The notes beneath the pieces were generated by a model, which had not been told where the DNA came from, searched no databases, and saw only the letters and a list, made by a program, of their open reading frames with translations. Shown piece by piece: positions 1 through 10,700 of a stretch of 64,000 nucleotides of DNA (within the stretch, counting starts at the first letter, position 1; each line of letters starts with the position of its first letter). Origin of the DNA: Aurantiochytrium sp. KH105 (Eukaryota > Sar > Bigyra > Thraustochytrida > Thraustochytriidae); contig BGKB01000048.1 in NCBI GenBank assembly GCA_003116975.1, positions 1 to 64,000 on the forward strand, given 5' to 3'. The translations under genes were made by a program, and so were the position numbers.

Positions 1-390
1 ATTGTCCAAATTCTGCACAAGTTTGCCCGGGTAATAAATCAGTGCTAAAAACGCACTTCAGACACTCTAACCTAATAGGCCTACTTTCAGCAAGCAGCCA
101 CAAGTGCAGCTAAAGGAGAGAAGAGGCGATTGGCAGAAAGAGGGCGGTCAACAAAGAACGGCGCGAGTCACGTCAACAACGACTAGGCTAGACCTGCAAG
201 CGAAAAAGACAGAAAAAGGAAAAGCAAAGAAAAGACTGTCATGGTTGTCAAATCGATTTTATCACCTATCAATGCATGGTCAGCGAGATAAAGAAAAAAA
301 AAGGCTCTCATTCACAGTGGTAGACGCAGGCTGGTTCTCAAGTAAAGCATGGAAACAAAGACAAGGGAAAAGAGGTCAGCACCAACGAGC
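1..390. other. Intergenic, downstream of the astacin-like gene
   Basis: No coding pattern is recognised on either strand; the short open frames have no recognisable domain. The stretch is more A/T-rich than the genes and probably holds the 3' untranslated region of the minus-strand protease gene that ends at 391. An AATAGGCCTA palindrome-containing stretch lies near position 75. Confidence 0.4.
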
Positions 391-2136
391 TTAGACATCA
401 AAACTGGTCTGGCGGTGAAAGGAAGGCGCGGCAAGCTGATGCTGCGCTTGACTATTGTCCTTTTTGTTCTTGCCAGATTTGCCAAAATTGAAGCCAAAAG
501 GACCGCCTCCAGAAACTTTGGCCTCGCCAAAGTCAAGCGGGCTCGTTGACTTGGCATGGCGACGGCGACGACGTCTCGCAACCAAGGCAAAGGACGCGAG
601 CAACACACAAGCCAGACCCGCACCAACGCCACCAATGACACCGAGCATCGACGATGAGACACCCGAGCTCTGAGAAGCACCTTCCGTTGCGTCATACCTG
701 ACGGCACTGAGGACGCCCGTGCACTCTCGAAACTCAAAGTCGCAGGTCTCTACTTGGTCGCATTGGTCGCACAACGTGGTATTCGTGTTGTATGTACAGT
801 TGCATCGAGCCTCAAGGCAGACCACATAGTTGGCAAAGCATGTTGAGCACGGCGACGTGAAACCGGCGCTGGTCGCCACACACTCGGCAACACATGTGGT
901 ATTGGACCCTGTGCACGTCTCAGAGCACTCGCGAAGAGTCGAGTAGTCCTCGAGATCGTCAGGGCGCACATCGCTCCAGATTTGCTCATCGGACGTTGAG
1001 CATACCTTGGTCGGAGCAGGTGTAGGAGCCACTGTCGGCCCCGGCGTCGTCGGAAAAGCCGTGGGATACGGCGTCGGCTTCTTCGTAGGGAATGCCGTCG
1101 GGTACGGCGTAGGCTTTGGCGTTGGCGTAGGACTCGGCGTCGGTTTGGGCGTTGGCTTCTTCGTGGGATATGCCGTCGGTTTAGGTGTAGGCTTTGGCGT
1201 TGGAAAAGGTGTGGGCTCTTCCGTGGGCTGTGCATCCGGGCTTCGTGTGGGACTCAAGGTTGTCGGGGCTGTTGGATACATGGTTGGATAAAAGGTCACG
1301 TCCGGATCATCGTAGAGAATTTTGAGCTGCATCACGTCGTCTGTACTCATCGCCGAGCGCTGACCAATTTCTATTCCATCAGGTGCAGTGATTGTGTCTT
1401 TGCCATTTTTCGAAAAGGCCTTGGCGCGGTAATGCATGACCGAGGCATAATCATAAGGCGAATTAAAGGACCTGGACTCACGGATGGCAAAGTTGTGCTC
1501 TTTGCCAGAGACGATATTTTCCCGATTGATTGTCACGTAATCATCGCGGTCTGGGCGAGACTGTTCGTGCCAAAATCCGAGCGTGTGCAGCATTTCGTGC
1601 TGCGTCGTGCCGCGTCCGAGACATCCAGAGGATCGCAGCGAGATCTGTTGTTTTCCCGAGACGTATCCCATCGACGAAGAGCATCCCGACCCACTGTAGA
1701 TCTCGACGTAGTCGTCCTCGTCGGTGCGCTCGACAAAGCTAAGCCAGCTTCCGGCCTGGTCTACCAGGTCGTTGAGGTGGCCCCAGATTGTGTTCTGCTG
1801 CGCTGTCGTGTAATCGCCTGATGCAAAGGTGATGGGAATGGTAACGACGCCGTTGTCGTCCTTGGGCCAGGTCCATCGGTCGTAGAGCAGGGCGTCGAGA
1901 TTTCTCCTCGAGGCAGGCCGCGAGACCACCCCGCGGCTCACCATGCGCTCGGCCAGCTCGTAGCCGTACGCTGCGTACAGTCGCTCGTAATCGACCACAA
2001 GATCACCTTCGAAGAGTAGGTCCGAGTCGCTAAGTTCCTCGTCCTGCTGCATTTCATCCTCCGCGGCAGCGCGGCCGGCGAGCGCGCACACAAAGGCCGC
2101 CGCCCACGCCCATCGCTTCGCGAGCGTCAGCCGCAT
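391..2136 (-). CDS. Astacin-type zinc metalloprotease with PT-rich stalk and C-terminal membrane helix
   Basis: 581 residues, ATG start. The protein begins with a signal peptide (about residues 1-25, basic then hydrophobic, ending GRAAA). A propeptide follows with FEGD at 42-45, which matches the F-x-G-D switch whose Asp ligates zinc in astacin zymogens. The protease domain (about 85-278) carries the astacin signature H180-E-x-x-H184-x-x-G-x-x-H190-E and the Met-turn SVMHY at 232-236, so it should be catalytically competent. Next come about 100 residues of PTPKPT-type repeats that look like an O-glycosylated stalk, a cysteine-rich module (about 388-470), a single membrane helix (about 505-525) followed by a run of arginines, and a short cytosolic tail. 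The expected role is a type I surface or shed protease. Membership of the family is seen directly; the substrate is unknown. No intron is visible. Confidence 0.9.
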   Translation of the reverse strand: MRLTLAKRWAWAAAFVCALAGRAAAEDEMQQDEELSDSDLLFEGDLVVDYERLYAAYGYELAERMVSRGVVSRPASRRNLDALLYDRWTWPKDDNGVVTIPITFASGDYTTAQQNTIWGHLNDLVDQAGSWLSFVERTDEDDYVEIYSGSGCSSSMGYVSGKQQISLRSSGCLGRGTTQHEMLHTLGFWHEQSRPDRDDYVTINRENIVSGKEHNFAIRESRSFNSPYDYASVMHYRAKAFSKNGKDTITAPDGIEIGQRSAMSTDDVMQLKILYDDPDVTFYPTMYPTAPTTLSPTRSPDAQPTEEPTPFPTPKPTPKPTAYPTKKPTPKPTPSPTPTPKPTPYPTAFPTKKPTPYPTAFPTTPGPTVAPTPAPTKVCSTSDEQIWSDVRPDDLEDYSTLRECSETCTGSNTTCVAECVATSAGFTSPCSTCFANYVVCLEARCNCTYNTNTTLCDQCDQVETCDFEFRECTGVLSAVRYDATEGASQSSGVSSSMLGVIGGVGAGLACVLLASFALVARRRRRRHAKSTSPLDFGEAKVSGGGPFGFNFGKSGKNKKDNSQAQHQLAAPSFHRQTSFDV

Positions 2137-2166
2137 GCTCCAGCCCGGCGAGGGAGTGCAGGCTGC

Positions 2167-2199
2167 TGACGCTAGTCTGACGCTAGTCTGACGCTAGTC
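2167..2199. repeat. 11-bp direct repeat, three perfect copies
   Basis: The unit TGACGCTAGTC occurs three times head to tail, ending about 30 bp upstream of the astacin start codon (2136). It lies where the 5' UTR or core promoter of that gene should be; a regulatory role is only inference. Confidence 0.85.
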
Positions 2200-2755
2200 T
2201 GCGGCTCGGCTCTGCCCGGCACGTCGGAAGTCGTCTCGTGTCGTCTCGAGTCTCGCGCTGCCCGCGCCTCGAGGCTGCTGCTCCGGCGTGGCGAGGCGAG
2301 GCCGCCCCGACGATTTCGATTTGCTGCACCCGGCCTGGCTACTTGCTTGCTCCCTCTTTGCCCGATGCGCTGCACGCGCGACGCGCGCGTGTTTCTTTTA
2401 CTTTATTTCTTTTTTCATTTCTGACTGGACCCATCGAACCAACCGAACCAGCCAAGGCAAAAAGTCAACAATAGCGGTATGTATAGGAAATAGAGCACTC
2501 TCCAGCTACTGTAGTATCCGTAAGAAGCCCTCACTAGTATACCGCGGGTGAGGCAGGCAAAGGAAGGTATATTGTTTTGTCGCCGACCTGCCCGAGCACG
2601 TGCACGCGACCTGCGCGTGACGCTCGCCGTCAAGAGCTGCAAGGCCGCGCACTCAGTTCCTTCGCACCAGCCTTTCAGCCTGCTGTGCTGCTACCTCAAC
2701 CGACTTCCCTCCCTCCGACCGACCGACCGCCGGCCGCGCTTGCTCTTTCTCCGTC

Positions 2756-2801
2756 CTCGCTCGCTCGCTCGCTCGCTCGCTCGCTCGCTCGCTCGCTCGC
2801 T
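2756..2801. repeat. (CTCG)n microsatellite
   Basis: About eleven tandem copies of a 4-bp CTCG unit in non-coding DNA. Confidence 0.9.
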
Positions 2802-3001
2802 TCGGGCATTGGGTTCTTTTTTCTTCTCCTATGTGGCACGTGCACACGCCACTTCCCCACCCGCCCACCCACCGTCCAATGGCTTTCGCAAAACCCACTT
2901 GCGCGCGGCCCCGCGCAAATCGGCTATCGCAGTCTCCGCACTTGCAGCAGCAGGTCCCCTCCTGCCACTGGCTGGCGGTCTCATTCGGGGTTGCGGCGCG
3001 T

Positions 3002-3061
3002 GCACACGCGCAGGCTCGAGCACACGCGCAAGCTCAAGTACACGCGCAAGCTCGAGCACAA
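3002..3061. repeat. 18-bp tandem repeat, about 3.3 copies
   Basis: Units of the form GCACACGCGCAAGCTCGA repeat with one or two changes per copy. Confidence 0.85.
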
Positions 3062-3411
3062 GCACTGCTCGGGCCGGAGCTGGGGTCGGGTCAGCGCGTC
3101 GCTCGCGCGCAGTCGCGACCGTCCTTCTCGCTGGTTCAGGGCCGCGGCACGAGCTGCTTGCTGCAGCTGCAGCAGCTGCAGTCTGGGCGCGTGGGCCTCG
3201 CACCGAACCAAGGCCAACTTTCCAGTGACACTGCTAGTACTGCCGCCAGCCAGGAGACAGAGACGTGGGGAAAAGAGAGCCTGCACACGCTCGCATGGCC
3301 ACTTACCAAGGAGGAGCAGCAGCACACCGATCGTGCGTATGGCCGAGGCCACGAGATAGATTTTACAGATTAGAAGCCGAGAAAAGTTGGAATGACGCCA
3401 GGACATGAATG

Positions 3412-5427
3412 TTATACATAGGCGGTGTGGACGTATTGACCGCCATCCGCCACGGCGCCCGGAGATGACACATTCTCGCTGGAACGACCTCCCGGGCTTC
3501 CCGGGCTCCGCGGGCTCCTGGGCAATGCCGCGTCATATTCGTTAATGTTGTCATTGTGGAGGCCCTTGTCGCCGTGCTTTTGACCTGCCACTGCGTCGAG
3601 GTCGCCGCCACCCAGATCCTCGTCCTCGTAGGCGTCATCGAATCCCTCTGGCACAAGCTGCTGCGCAAAGCTGGCATAGTCAATGTCCTTCGCGCCGCCC
3701 AGAAAGAGCGGTAAATGGTCGCGGAGAATGAAATTCTCGAGCGGGTTCGACTCGTCCTCGCCCGCGCCCTGCGCCTCGGTAGAAGTCGCCGTCGCTTCGG
3801 CCTCCGCGTCGACCTCGTCCGAGACAGTCGGACGATAGTGGACGTAGACCATGCGCTTGCGCATTTTGGAGCTGAGAAAAAAGGATACCACGCGAAAGAC
3901 CGCCGAGAAAAAGGAAGGCGGGTTCACCACAATCACGCGACCATAACGAATCGGCAGCTTCGACTCGATGGTGCGGCTGAGCAGCTTGGGGACCTTGGTG
4001 TCAAAGTTGCGCGTCGTCGCGCCCGTCATGTCCTGAATAATGGTGAAACCCATGGCCTGCAATCTTGGATACTGACGAATGGCGTGCATAGTGGTCTCGT
4101 GCGCCGCGGCCAAAAGATCAGCGGCCGTAAACCTGCGCGGGTCGTGCAGGCCCATTCGCATGACAATGATACCGCGACCCTCGCGACAGCGAGCGCCTCC
4201 CAAGAAACACAGCACACCCGTGGTGAGGAGCTCGCGCACGCGGGCCTTGTCGGCGCCAATCTGGTTCTCAATCTCAGCCTTGCACTGCGCATAACGACCC
4301 ATGAGGTCGATGGCGCGCTGGACGCGAAAACGCCGGGCGCGCAAACACGCCTTGGCCCAAAAGTCTAGGTTTGACGCGATGTCGTCGTGCTCAAAGAAAA
4401 AGTCAGCGCCCAGTTGCTGCTCCAACATGACCTTGAAGCGTGCAATATAGTCCTCTTCCACTTCGGTGCCCAAGACGGTGAGCATTTCCTCTTCCGAGAA
4501 CCCTTGTTTATCCTGCTTCTCCGACGATGCAGGGGCGGCGCGGGATGAGACGCCCAATGCCTTGGCCTTGGCAGCAGCAAAGCCGCGTCGAAAAGACCAC
4601 CCGCTGCTCTCCGTCTGTTGGGCTGGCGCTGCGGACGGACTCGCCCCATCATTTCCTTCTTCGCCCGTGAGAACACCCGAAACCCAGGCTTCATCATCCG
4701 GGTTACCCGGGTTCGACGCGCCTTCTTCGCCGTCACTGTCCTCGTACACGTCCGAGGAGAGGATGAGGCCCTGTGTGGAGTTGATCTTGTCAAAGTCTTT
4801 GGACTGCTCGGCCTCCAAGAGTGCGCGGATAAGACGGAGCTCCGCTTCGTCTTGCAGTGCAGCCTTGGCGCGTCGCCGTGCGCTCTCTTCGCGACTCAGC
4901 GTGGCTTGTGGATCTGTCTCTTCTTGCGCGAGGATCATCGCAATGGCCTCGTCATCGATGACGTCGTCCTCGACCTGGTTGTTTGCTGCCTCGACCTTGG
5001 GACGGGGCTCCTCGCTCTGCGCGTCCGCATTGTCCGTTGCCCCAATTCGATCTTCAGTGAGGCGATCTTCTTGTGCGTTTGGGGCGATCGTCGATGAGAG
5101 ATCTGTGGAATTGCCATGCTCGAGAGGGGCATAAGAGGTATCTTTGCGCTGCGCAATGGTCTCGTCCGCGAGCCCAGCGCCGTGGTCATCATTTTCAGTA
5201 TCATCATCGTTGTGGCCGTCTTTTTCTCCATCCGGAACGACGGCGATCGCGACCTTGTCCTCGTCGTCCTCTTTTCCGCGTTCTTCGTCTTGGTTGTTTT
5301 CGCCAGCGATGCGTTGCTCGTCCACCTCGGCGAGCTCCTTTCTCTTGAGCCCCTCGTGCGCCGCGGCCTTCGCCTCGCCCCCGGCCTTCGCCTCCTCGCG
5401 TTCGTGCCCACGCACTTCCGTCTCCAT
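3412..5427 (-). CDS. CRAL-TRIO (SEC14-like) lipid-binding domain protein
   Basis: 671 residues from the ATG at 5427 (METEVRGHE). The frame stays open upstream to 5646, but that part is Arg/Ala-rich and looks untranslated, so the downstream start was chosen. The N-terminal ~300 residues are acidic, charged and low in complexity (EDDED runs, EAKAGGEAK), probably disordered. A CRAL-TRIO domain with its N-terminal helical lobe lies at about 330-530; typical pieces are the RARRFRVQRAIDLM helix, IIVMRMG, the lobe around GFTIIQDMTG, and the RVIVVNPPSFF strand. The C-terminal ~130 residues are acidic with Pro/Ser. SEC14-type domains bind phosphatidylinositides, tocopherols or other hydrophobic ligands and act in lipid transfer; the ligand here cannot be read from the sequence. 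It is divergent from the phosphatase gene at 6507. Confidence 0.82.
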   Translation of the reverse strand: METEVRGHEREEAKAGGEAKAAAHEGLKRKELAEVDEQRIAGENNQDEERGKEDDEDKVAIAVVPDGEKDGHNDDDTENDDHGAGLADETIAQRKDTSYAPLEHGNSTDLSSTIAPNAQEDRLTEDRIGATDNADAQSEEPRPKVEAANNQVEDDVIDDEAIAMILAQEETDPQATLSREESARRRAKAALQDEAELRLIRALLEAEQSKDFDKINSTQGLILSSDVYEDSDGEEGASNPGNPDDEAWVSGVLTGEEGNDGASPSAAPAQQTESSGWSFRRGFAAAKAKALGVSSRAAPASSEKQDKQGFSEEEMLTVLGTEVEEDYIARFKVMLEQQLGADFFFEHDDIASNLDFWAKACLRARRFRVQRAIDLMGRYAQCKAEIENQIGADKARVRELLTTGVLCFLGGARCREGRGIIVMRMGLHDPRRFTAADLLAAAHETTMHAIRQYPRLQAMGFTIIQDMTGATTRNFDTKVPKLLSRTIESKLPIRYGRVIVVNPPSFFSAVFRVVSFFLSSKMRKRMVYVHYRPTVSDEVDAEAEATATSTEAQGAGEDESNPLENFILRDHLPLFLGGAKDIDYASFAQQLVPEGFDDAYEDEDLGGGDLDAVAGQKHGDKGLHNDNINEYDAALPRSPRSPGSPGGRSSENVSSPGAVADGGQYVHTAYV

Positions 5428-6506
5428 CGCGACGCGTGCGTGCCTGCCTGCGTGCAGAGCCGCCCGCCCGCCCGCTCCCTCCGGCAAAGGAGAACTCGCG
5501 CTCTCTCCCCGCGGCCGCCGCGCCCTCGCTCGGCCTGCGTGCTCTCGCCCCGCGCTGCTGCACCCCGCGCAGTAAGTTCTGTTCTGCCTCGCGCGATCGC
5601 GCCCGGCCCAGACAGCAACAACGAGGCCAACAATCGCCCACAACACACAAATTCAATCGGCGGCCATCGTCATCACGGCAAAATCTCGACAAAGGCGCTC
5701 AACAGCCGTGCTGGCATCCATCGCAAGCCAGCTTCTAACGCCCAGCCAGTCTTTGCTCCCTGTCCTCCTCGTCCTCGTCCTTGTCCTTGTCCTCGCCCTT
5801 GTCCTCGTGCTCGTCCTTCGTCAGCCTTCTTACGCGGGGCCCGAAAAGAACGACCTCGAGAACGGTTCCTGCTCTTGCCGCGGCAGGGCCGTTCTTTTCG
5901 GCCACGAGGCTGCATCAGCATCCAGCCGCCCGATCTCTGCACGCTGGCGCCCTTCTCGCCTCCCCTGTCAGTCCCTGCTCCTCCTTCTCCGTCCCTTCGG
6001 CTGTCCGGGTCCTCTCCGGCCGTCGGGCGCGGCGGGCGCGGGCTCTCGATCGAGGTCCGTCCAGGGAGGCGTTATGGGCCCTCCTCGTGCACGGCATGTC
6101 CACTTTGGCTCTCCTACCGCGTTTCCAGTAGCAAGTCATCGACGTGCGAGTCAACTTGCTATTACTACACAGAGAGAGGGTGTCACTGCACAGTGCCGCG
6201 GTGGGCAAGCAAGCAAAGAAAGCAAGCAAAACATCGAACGAACTCCGGGCCGGGAGACGGACGAGCAGTCCAGGCGAGGACGCCGCGGAGGCAGCCCGGG
6301 CGCGCCCCACCCCGCCCAGCCCAGAACAGCCCAGCCCTGCCCAGCCCGGCGACGGCCGCGCGAGGCGCGCCGCAAGCGCGAGCGAGCGCGAGCGAGCGCG
6401 AGCGACTAACCGCTTGTCTGGCGTCGAGCGAGCGCCGGACGAGCCTGGCTGGAGACGCCGCCATTCCCGCGCCGGGCCGTGCCTGTACGACGGCTACGAC
6501 GGCACG
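5428..6506. other. Divergent intergenic region between CRAL-TRIO and phosphatase genes
   Basis: About 1.1 kb of GC-rich DNA between two outward-facing start codons, so it should contain both promoters. Long open frames cross it on both strands, but their products are Arg/Pro/Ser-rich low-complexity strings without domains. A CTTGTCCTCGTC-type pyrimidine repeat lies near 5765-5820. Confidence 0.5.
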
Positions 6507-7463
6507 ATGGCGGAGCAGGAGATGGAGACGTGGATCGGCATGGTGCTGGACGAAACGGCCTCGCTCGAGGCAACCAAAACGGAGAATCTGCCCAGCGTGC
6601 GCAGCATCGAAGCCCTCTGCGAGCGCGCCAAAGAGGTCTTCAGCCGCAAAACCTCGTCCTTTGTCGAGGTCGAGTGCCCCGTCACCGTGGTCGGCGACAT
6701 CCACGGCCAGCTGTACGATTTCTTGGAAATGATTCGCGTCGGCGGACTCCCGCCCGATACCAACTACCTTTTTCTTGGAGACTACGTGGACCGCGGCCAC
6801 TACAGCATCGAGACCATCTTGCTCTTGATGGCGCTCAAGGTACGCTACCAGGATAACATTACTCTTTTGCGCGGAAACCACGAAACGCGTCAAATCACCC
6901 AGGTCTATGGGTTTTACGATGAATGCATGCGCAAGTACGGCTCGCCACGAGTGTGGAAGGCCGTCACCTGTGTATTCGATGTCTTGCCCGTGGCAGCGCT
7001 CGTTACGGGGCCTAATACGCGCGTGCTTGCTGTGCATGCAGGCTTGAGCCCGGCGCTCGAAACGCTCGACGAGATCCGGGCGCTCAAGTACGACGAAGAG
7101 GTGCCGCACGAGGGTCCTGTCTGCGACTTGGTGTGGTCCGATCCGGACGAAGACATTGAGGGCTGGGGGCTCTCGCAGCGGGGTGCTGGCTACGTCTTTG
7201 GCGCCAACGTTGTGGCCAAATTTAATCACACAAACAACCTTGACCTAGTTTGTCGTTCTCACCAGCTCGTCATGGAGGGCTACAAGGAAATGTTCGAGCG
7301 TCGTCTCGTCACCGTTTGGTCTGCGCCCAACTATTGTTATCGTTGCGGAAACAAGGCCGCCATTCTCCAGCTTGGCGAAAATAGCAATCGCTACGACACC
7401 TTCATGCAGGCCCCCGAGTCGGTGCGCTCCGCCCCGAGCAAAGATGTAGACTACTTTCTGTGA
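6507..7463 (+). CDS. PPP-family serine/threonine phosphatase catalytic subunit, PP4/PP2A-like
   Basis: 318 residues from the ATG at 6507 (MAEQEMETW). The PPP core is complete: GDIHG at 63-67, GDYVDRG at 91-97, RGNHE at 122-126, the [13 protein letters not shown] helix, [11 protein letters not shown] near the C-terminus, and the DYFL tail that in PP2A/PP4 is carboxymethylated. Residue choices such as [24 protein letters not shown]-like and the short tail before DYFL resemble PP4c more than PP2Ac, so I favour PP4; PP2A/PP6-type cannot be excluded. It acts as the catalytic subunit of a scaffold/regulatory-subunit complex that dephosphorylates Ser/Thr. An oddity is HAGLSP at 177-182 where most PPP enzymes have HGGLSP; the metal-ligand His is kept. 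The frame runs upstream to 6144 but is low in complexity there. Confidence 0.9.
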   Translation: MAEQEMETWIGMVLDETASLEATKTENLPSVRSIEALCERAKEVFSRKTSSFVEVECPVTVVGDIHGQLYDFLEMIRVGGLPPDTNYLFLGDYVDRGHYSIETILLLMALKVRYQDNITLLRGNHETRQITQVYGFYDECMRKYGSPRVWKAVTCVFDVLPVAALVTGPNTRVLAVHAGLSPALETLDEIRALKYDEEVPHEGPVCDLVWSDPDEDIEGWGLSQRGAGYVFGANVVAKFNHTNNLDLVCRSHQLVMEGYKEMFERRLVTVWSAPNYCYRCGNKAAILQLGENSNRYDTFMQAPESVRSAPSKDVDYFL

Positions 7464-7784
7464 CCGTAACTGAGAAACCACCATCACGCAAGCTTTCTCG
7501 TACCACGACTCACACACTACTTACTACTATTATAATGAATTCACTACTCTTGTATACCGGGTTTCAAGGTGGTGATGAAGTAAAAGTAATGAATTGACCT
7601 CCCATGGACGCCTTTCTGTTTTTAGAAAAATTGTTTCCATTCTGACGAACACCCTTTTTGTATTGTACACTAGTGCTCCACATGCGTCTGGCCAAAGGCA
7701 CAAAAATCATGTGATGCAGTTGGGACATGCCTTTCAGATTTGATAAATGATTTATACTGGCAACGAATCAAGGTCGGCAAGAGC
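7464..7784. other. Convergent intergenic region
   Basis: 321 bp between two converging stop codons. A/T-rich with several TATAAT- and TGTA-like stretches, consistent with two 3' UTRs; no gene seen. Confidence 0.5.
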
Positions 7785-10700
7785 TCAAGAGGCGATCTTG
7801 AGCTCCAGCTTGCGCCTTCGGTCGAGGAGCTCCATTTCACGTTCGCGAGCGGCGCACGCGGCAAGGCACGCCGTCCGCAGACGCACAATGGAAAGTGGGC
7901 AGCAAGGGCTGCTAGTCAGCCCTTGTTGCTGCTCCTCTGCTAGCTTGGATGGTTCCTCGGTGCGAGCCTGTTTGCATGCAGGTGCCACTCCCTTGGAGAC
8001 TTCCTCGCGCGCACGCTTTTCTGAACGGTGTCGCAAGAAGGTCGTGAGAGGCCGAGCAGCTGACACAAGGCCCTGGGAGCGCCTTTTCAGGGACGCTCCC
8101 GCCTGTTTCGCATTCTTGTGCAGCTTGACCTTTTCGATGTGAGTCTGGGGTGCTGAAGCTTGTGGCTGTTGCTGCTGTTGCGGCACAGATTGCTGTGGTG
8201 GCACAGGTTGCTGTTGTGGCACAGGTTGCTGCTGTGGCACAGGTTGCTGTTGCGGAACAGGCTGAGCTGCATCGCTGTTATCATTTGCATTTGCAGCAGT
8301 GGCGGCAGCAGCGGCGGCAGCGGCAGCTGCCGCAGCTTGGCGTTGCATCTCCGGGAGTTTTTCGAGCTCCGAGGCACGAAGGGCAAAAATGTGGTGAGTG
8401 GGCGCAGGTGGCGGCACGTGTTCGTTGTAGACAAAAAGGTAGCGGGTGTGCACGAATTCTTCGTTGGGGACGACGTGAAGCTGACCCTGGGTACGTTCCT
8501 GGGGCGTGCATTCCGTAAAGCACTTTTGCTCCGAATAAGAAAACTCAGTGGGGCGATCGACGATCTCGCAAAGCGCGACGGCGCGCGGGTGACGACCGAG
8601 GTGGCTGTGCGCCCAAGGCTGCTTGAGCTTGGTGGGCTTGGCGTAATGCACGCTGGTGTGGAAGCTGGTCGAAAAGTAAATGCCCGAGCCCTTCATGGCG
8701 CCATAGCTCATGTTCTCCGTGTTGCTGAGGTTCTTGAGCCCTGATGCAATGATGGAGTTCCAGGCGAACGATGAGCTGCCGTGAAAAGCGAAAAAGGATC
8801 CCGAGGCGCGCTGGTGACGCTGAAAGGAGGATTCGCGCTCAGCGGCCGCGCAGTCAAAGACAAACTGATGCGGCGTCTGCATGTCCTTGAATTGGCGCTC
8901 CGGCTCGAGAACTCGGATAAAGGCCCGGCAGCCACCAATGAGCCACTGTAGCAGCGGGTAGAGACGCGCGTCGATGGTATCAAGGTGCGTCTTGAGCATG
9001 CCCATGCGCACTTGCTGAGCCATTTCCTCAATGCTTGGCACATAGCTGAGCGCGTAAAAGAGCGTGAGCTCGTTCGGGGACAACTCGTCGGCGTTGGTTT
9101 CCGAGGCCGCAGAGAACTCCGTTCCAAGGGGAACCTTTTCGATAATCTGCTTGGGGATGGCTTGCAGGTCAATCGCACGTCGGCTCAGAAGCGAGCAGGA
9201 GAAAAAGGTGAGCAGGAGCTCCACGACGCGAGGACGCAAGAGAATCTCCTCTTCGACGCTAAAGCCCATGCCGAGCTCACGCGACTGAAAGAGACAGGCC
9301 TGGGCCGCACAGACGCTGGGACGCGGCAAAGAGACTCCAAGGTCGACTCCGCACATGAGGCAGCGGTGCGAAGCATGCGCGACGTGGCCGGCGGCGGATT
9401 CTCCCAAGCGCACGAGGAGCTCCTCGAGGGACTCGGGTCCAGCGGCGCACTCGGCAAAGGCGTGCCTGACACGGTCGGCGACAAGCCAGTTGACAGCGAG
9501 ACATCCAATGCGGCTTCCTGGGAGCTGCGCTGCGCCAAAGGGGATCCGCGATTCGAATGTGCGTGCCTCGTGGGAAAGAGGCAGCTGCGGAACGAAGCGA
9601 TGGAACTCTGCGGCTTCGCGACGAAGCTTGCAGCCGGAAAAGGCGAACTGGAAACACACGGTGGTATCCTTGCTGTGTGCGGGCAGGAGGGCGAGTCGCT
9701 GGAGCTCGATGCTTTCCATGCCAAAGAGACACTTCATGTCGATGGCCATCCACACGAGAAAGAGGTTCCTTTCAAGGTCGAGCATGGGCACGCAGGAGAT
9801 GCCCGGAACGTCGGCGGTGACTTGGTTGCAAGCCGCGAGGAGCGCTCTGTTCTCTGCGGCAAGCGCGGCATCCCGAAATTGTTGCTGCAGCTGGCTCCAC
9901 GCGTTCGCTGTCGAGGCGTTGGGGAAGGCGCTGGCGTTGTTAAAGTCTGCGGCGCGAGTGGAGGAAAAGTTTGCTGCTGCTGCCGCCGCCGCCGCAGCAG
10001 CAGCTGCTGCAGCAGCTGTTCCTGCGTCAGTGGACGGTGCGGGCCAAGGGGCCACATTTGTGTTTTGGGGGCCGTGTTGTCGGCTGTGTGGCTGGGCGGG
10101 CGCCGACTGGGCGCGATGCACGGGCATCCTTGGCGCGGGCTGCTGCGGCATGGGAAAGACATCCTGCAAAGAGTGCTGTTGCCGATGCTGAAGATGTTGC
10201 TTTTGTGGAGAACTCGTCGGGCATACGGCGGCGGCGGGGTTGGCGGCAGCGTCAATCTCTTCTTCGTCGCAGCCACTGCAGCGGCGCGTCCGCACTGCGC
10301 ACTGGTGCTCGGCCGTGCAGGGCTTGGCGCCAGGGGCGGCAGCAATATGTGAAGACAACGCGTCGGGCACCTTCATGTGGACTTGAGTCTGGGTCTGGTT
10401 CTGGTTCTGGTTCTGGTTCTGCTCTCCCGCGCCGGGGATGGCACATCGATCACCGGGCCTCGCGTGCTCGCAAAGTCCCGGGCCCTGATACCGAGGTCGT
10501 TTGCCGCCGACCCTGCTGCCTCCGCGCGTGGCCCTCTGCCCTTGCGCTCCATCTTGCCGCTGCTCCTCAAGCTCGCGTCGTGCTTCTCGCGCAGGGGCCT
10601 TATTTCCCGCACCGGCCTGCTCCGCCGCATCCCGCGCGCCGCATCCGCACGCGCACGCGCCCGCGCCCGCGAGGCTCCTGCTCCTCCTCCGCTGCCTGCG

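Larger units (their letters stand above)
2137..3411. other. Intergenic region with three short tandem repeats
   Basis: This 1.3-kb gap lies upstream of the astacin gene and downstream of the CRAL-TRIO gene, both on the minus strand. No gene is recognised. It holds an 11-bp repeat just upstream of the protease ATG, a CTCG microsatellite and an 18-bp repeat, each listed separately. Confidence 0.5.

Noticed and set aside
5116-6732. 538-codon plus-strand open frame across the CRAL-TRIO/phosphatase promoter
   Set aside because: Antisense to the CRAL-TRIO gene, then Pro/Arg-rich, then out of frame with the phosphatase. No domain.
6183-7229. 348-codon minus-strand frame
   Set aside because: Exact antisense of the phosphatase gene, whose catalytic motifs are on the plus strand.
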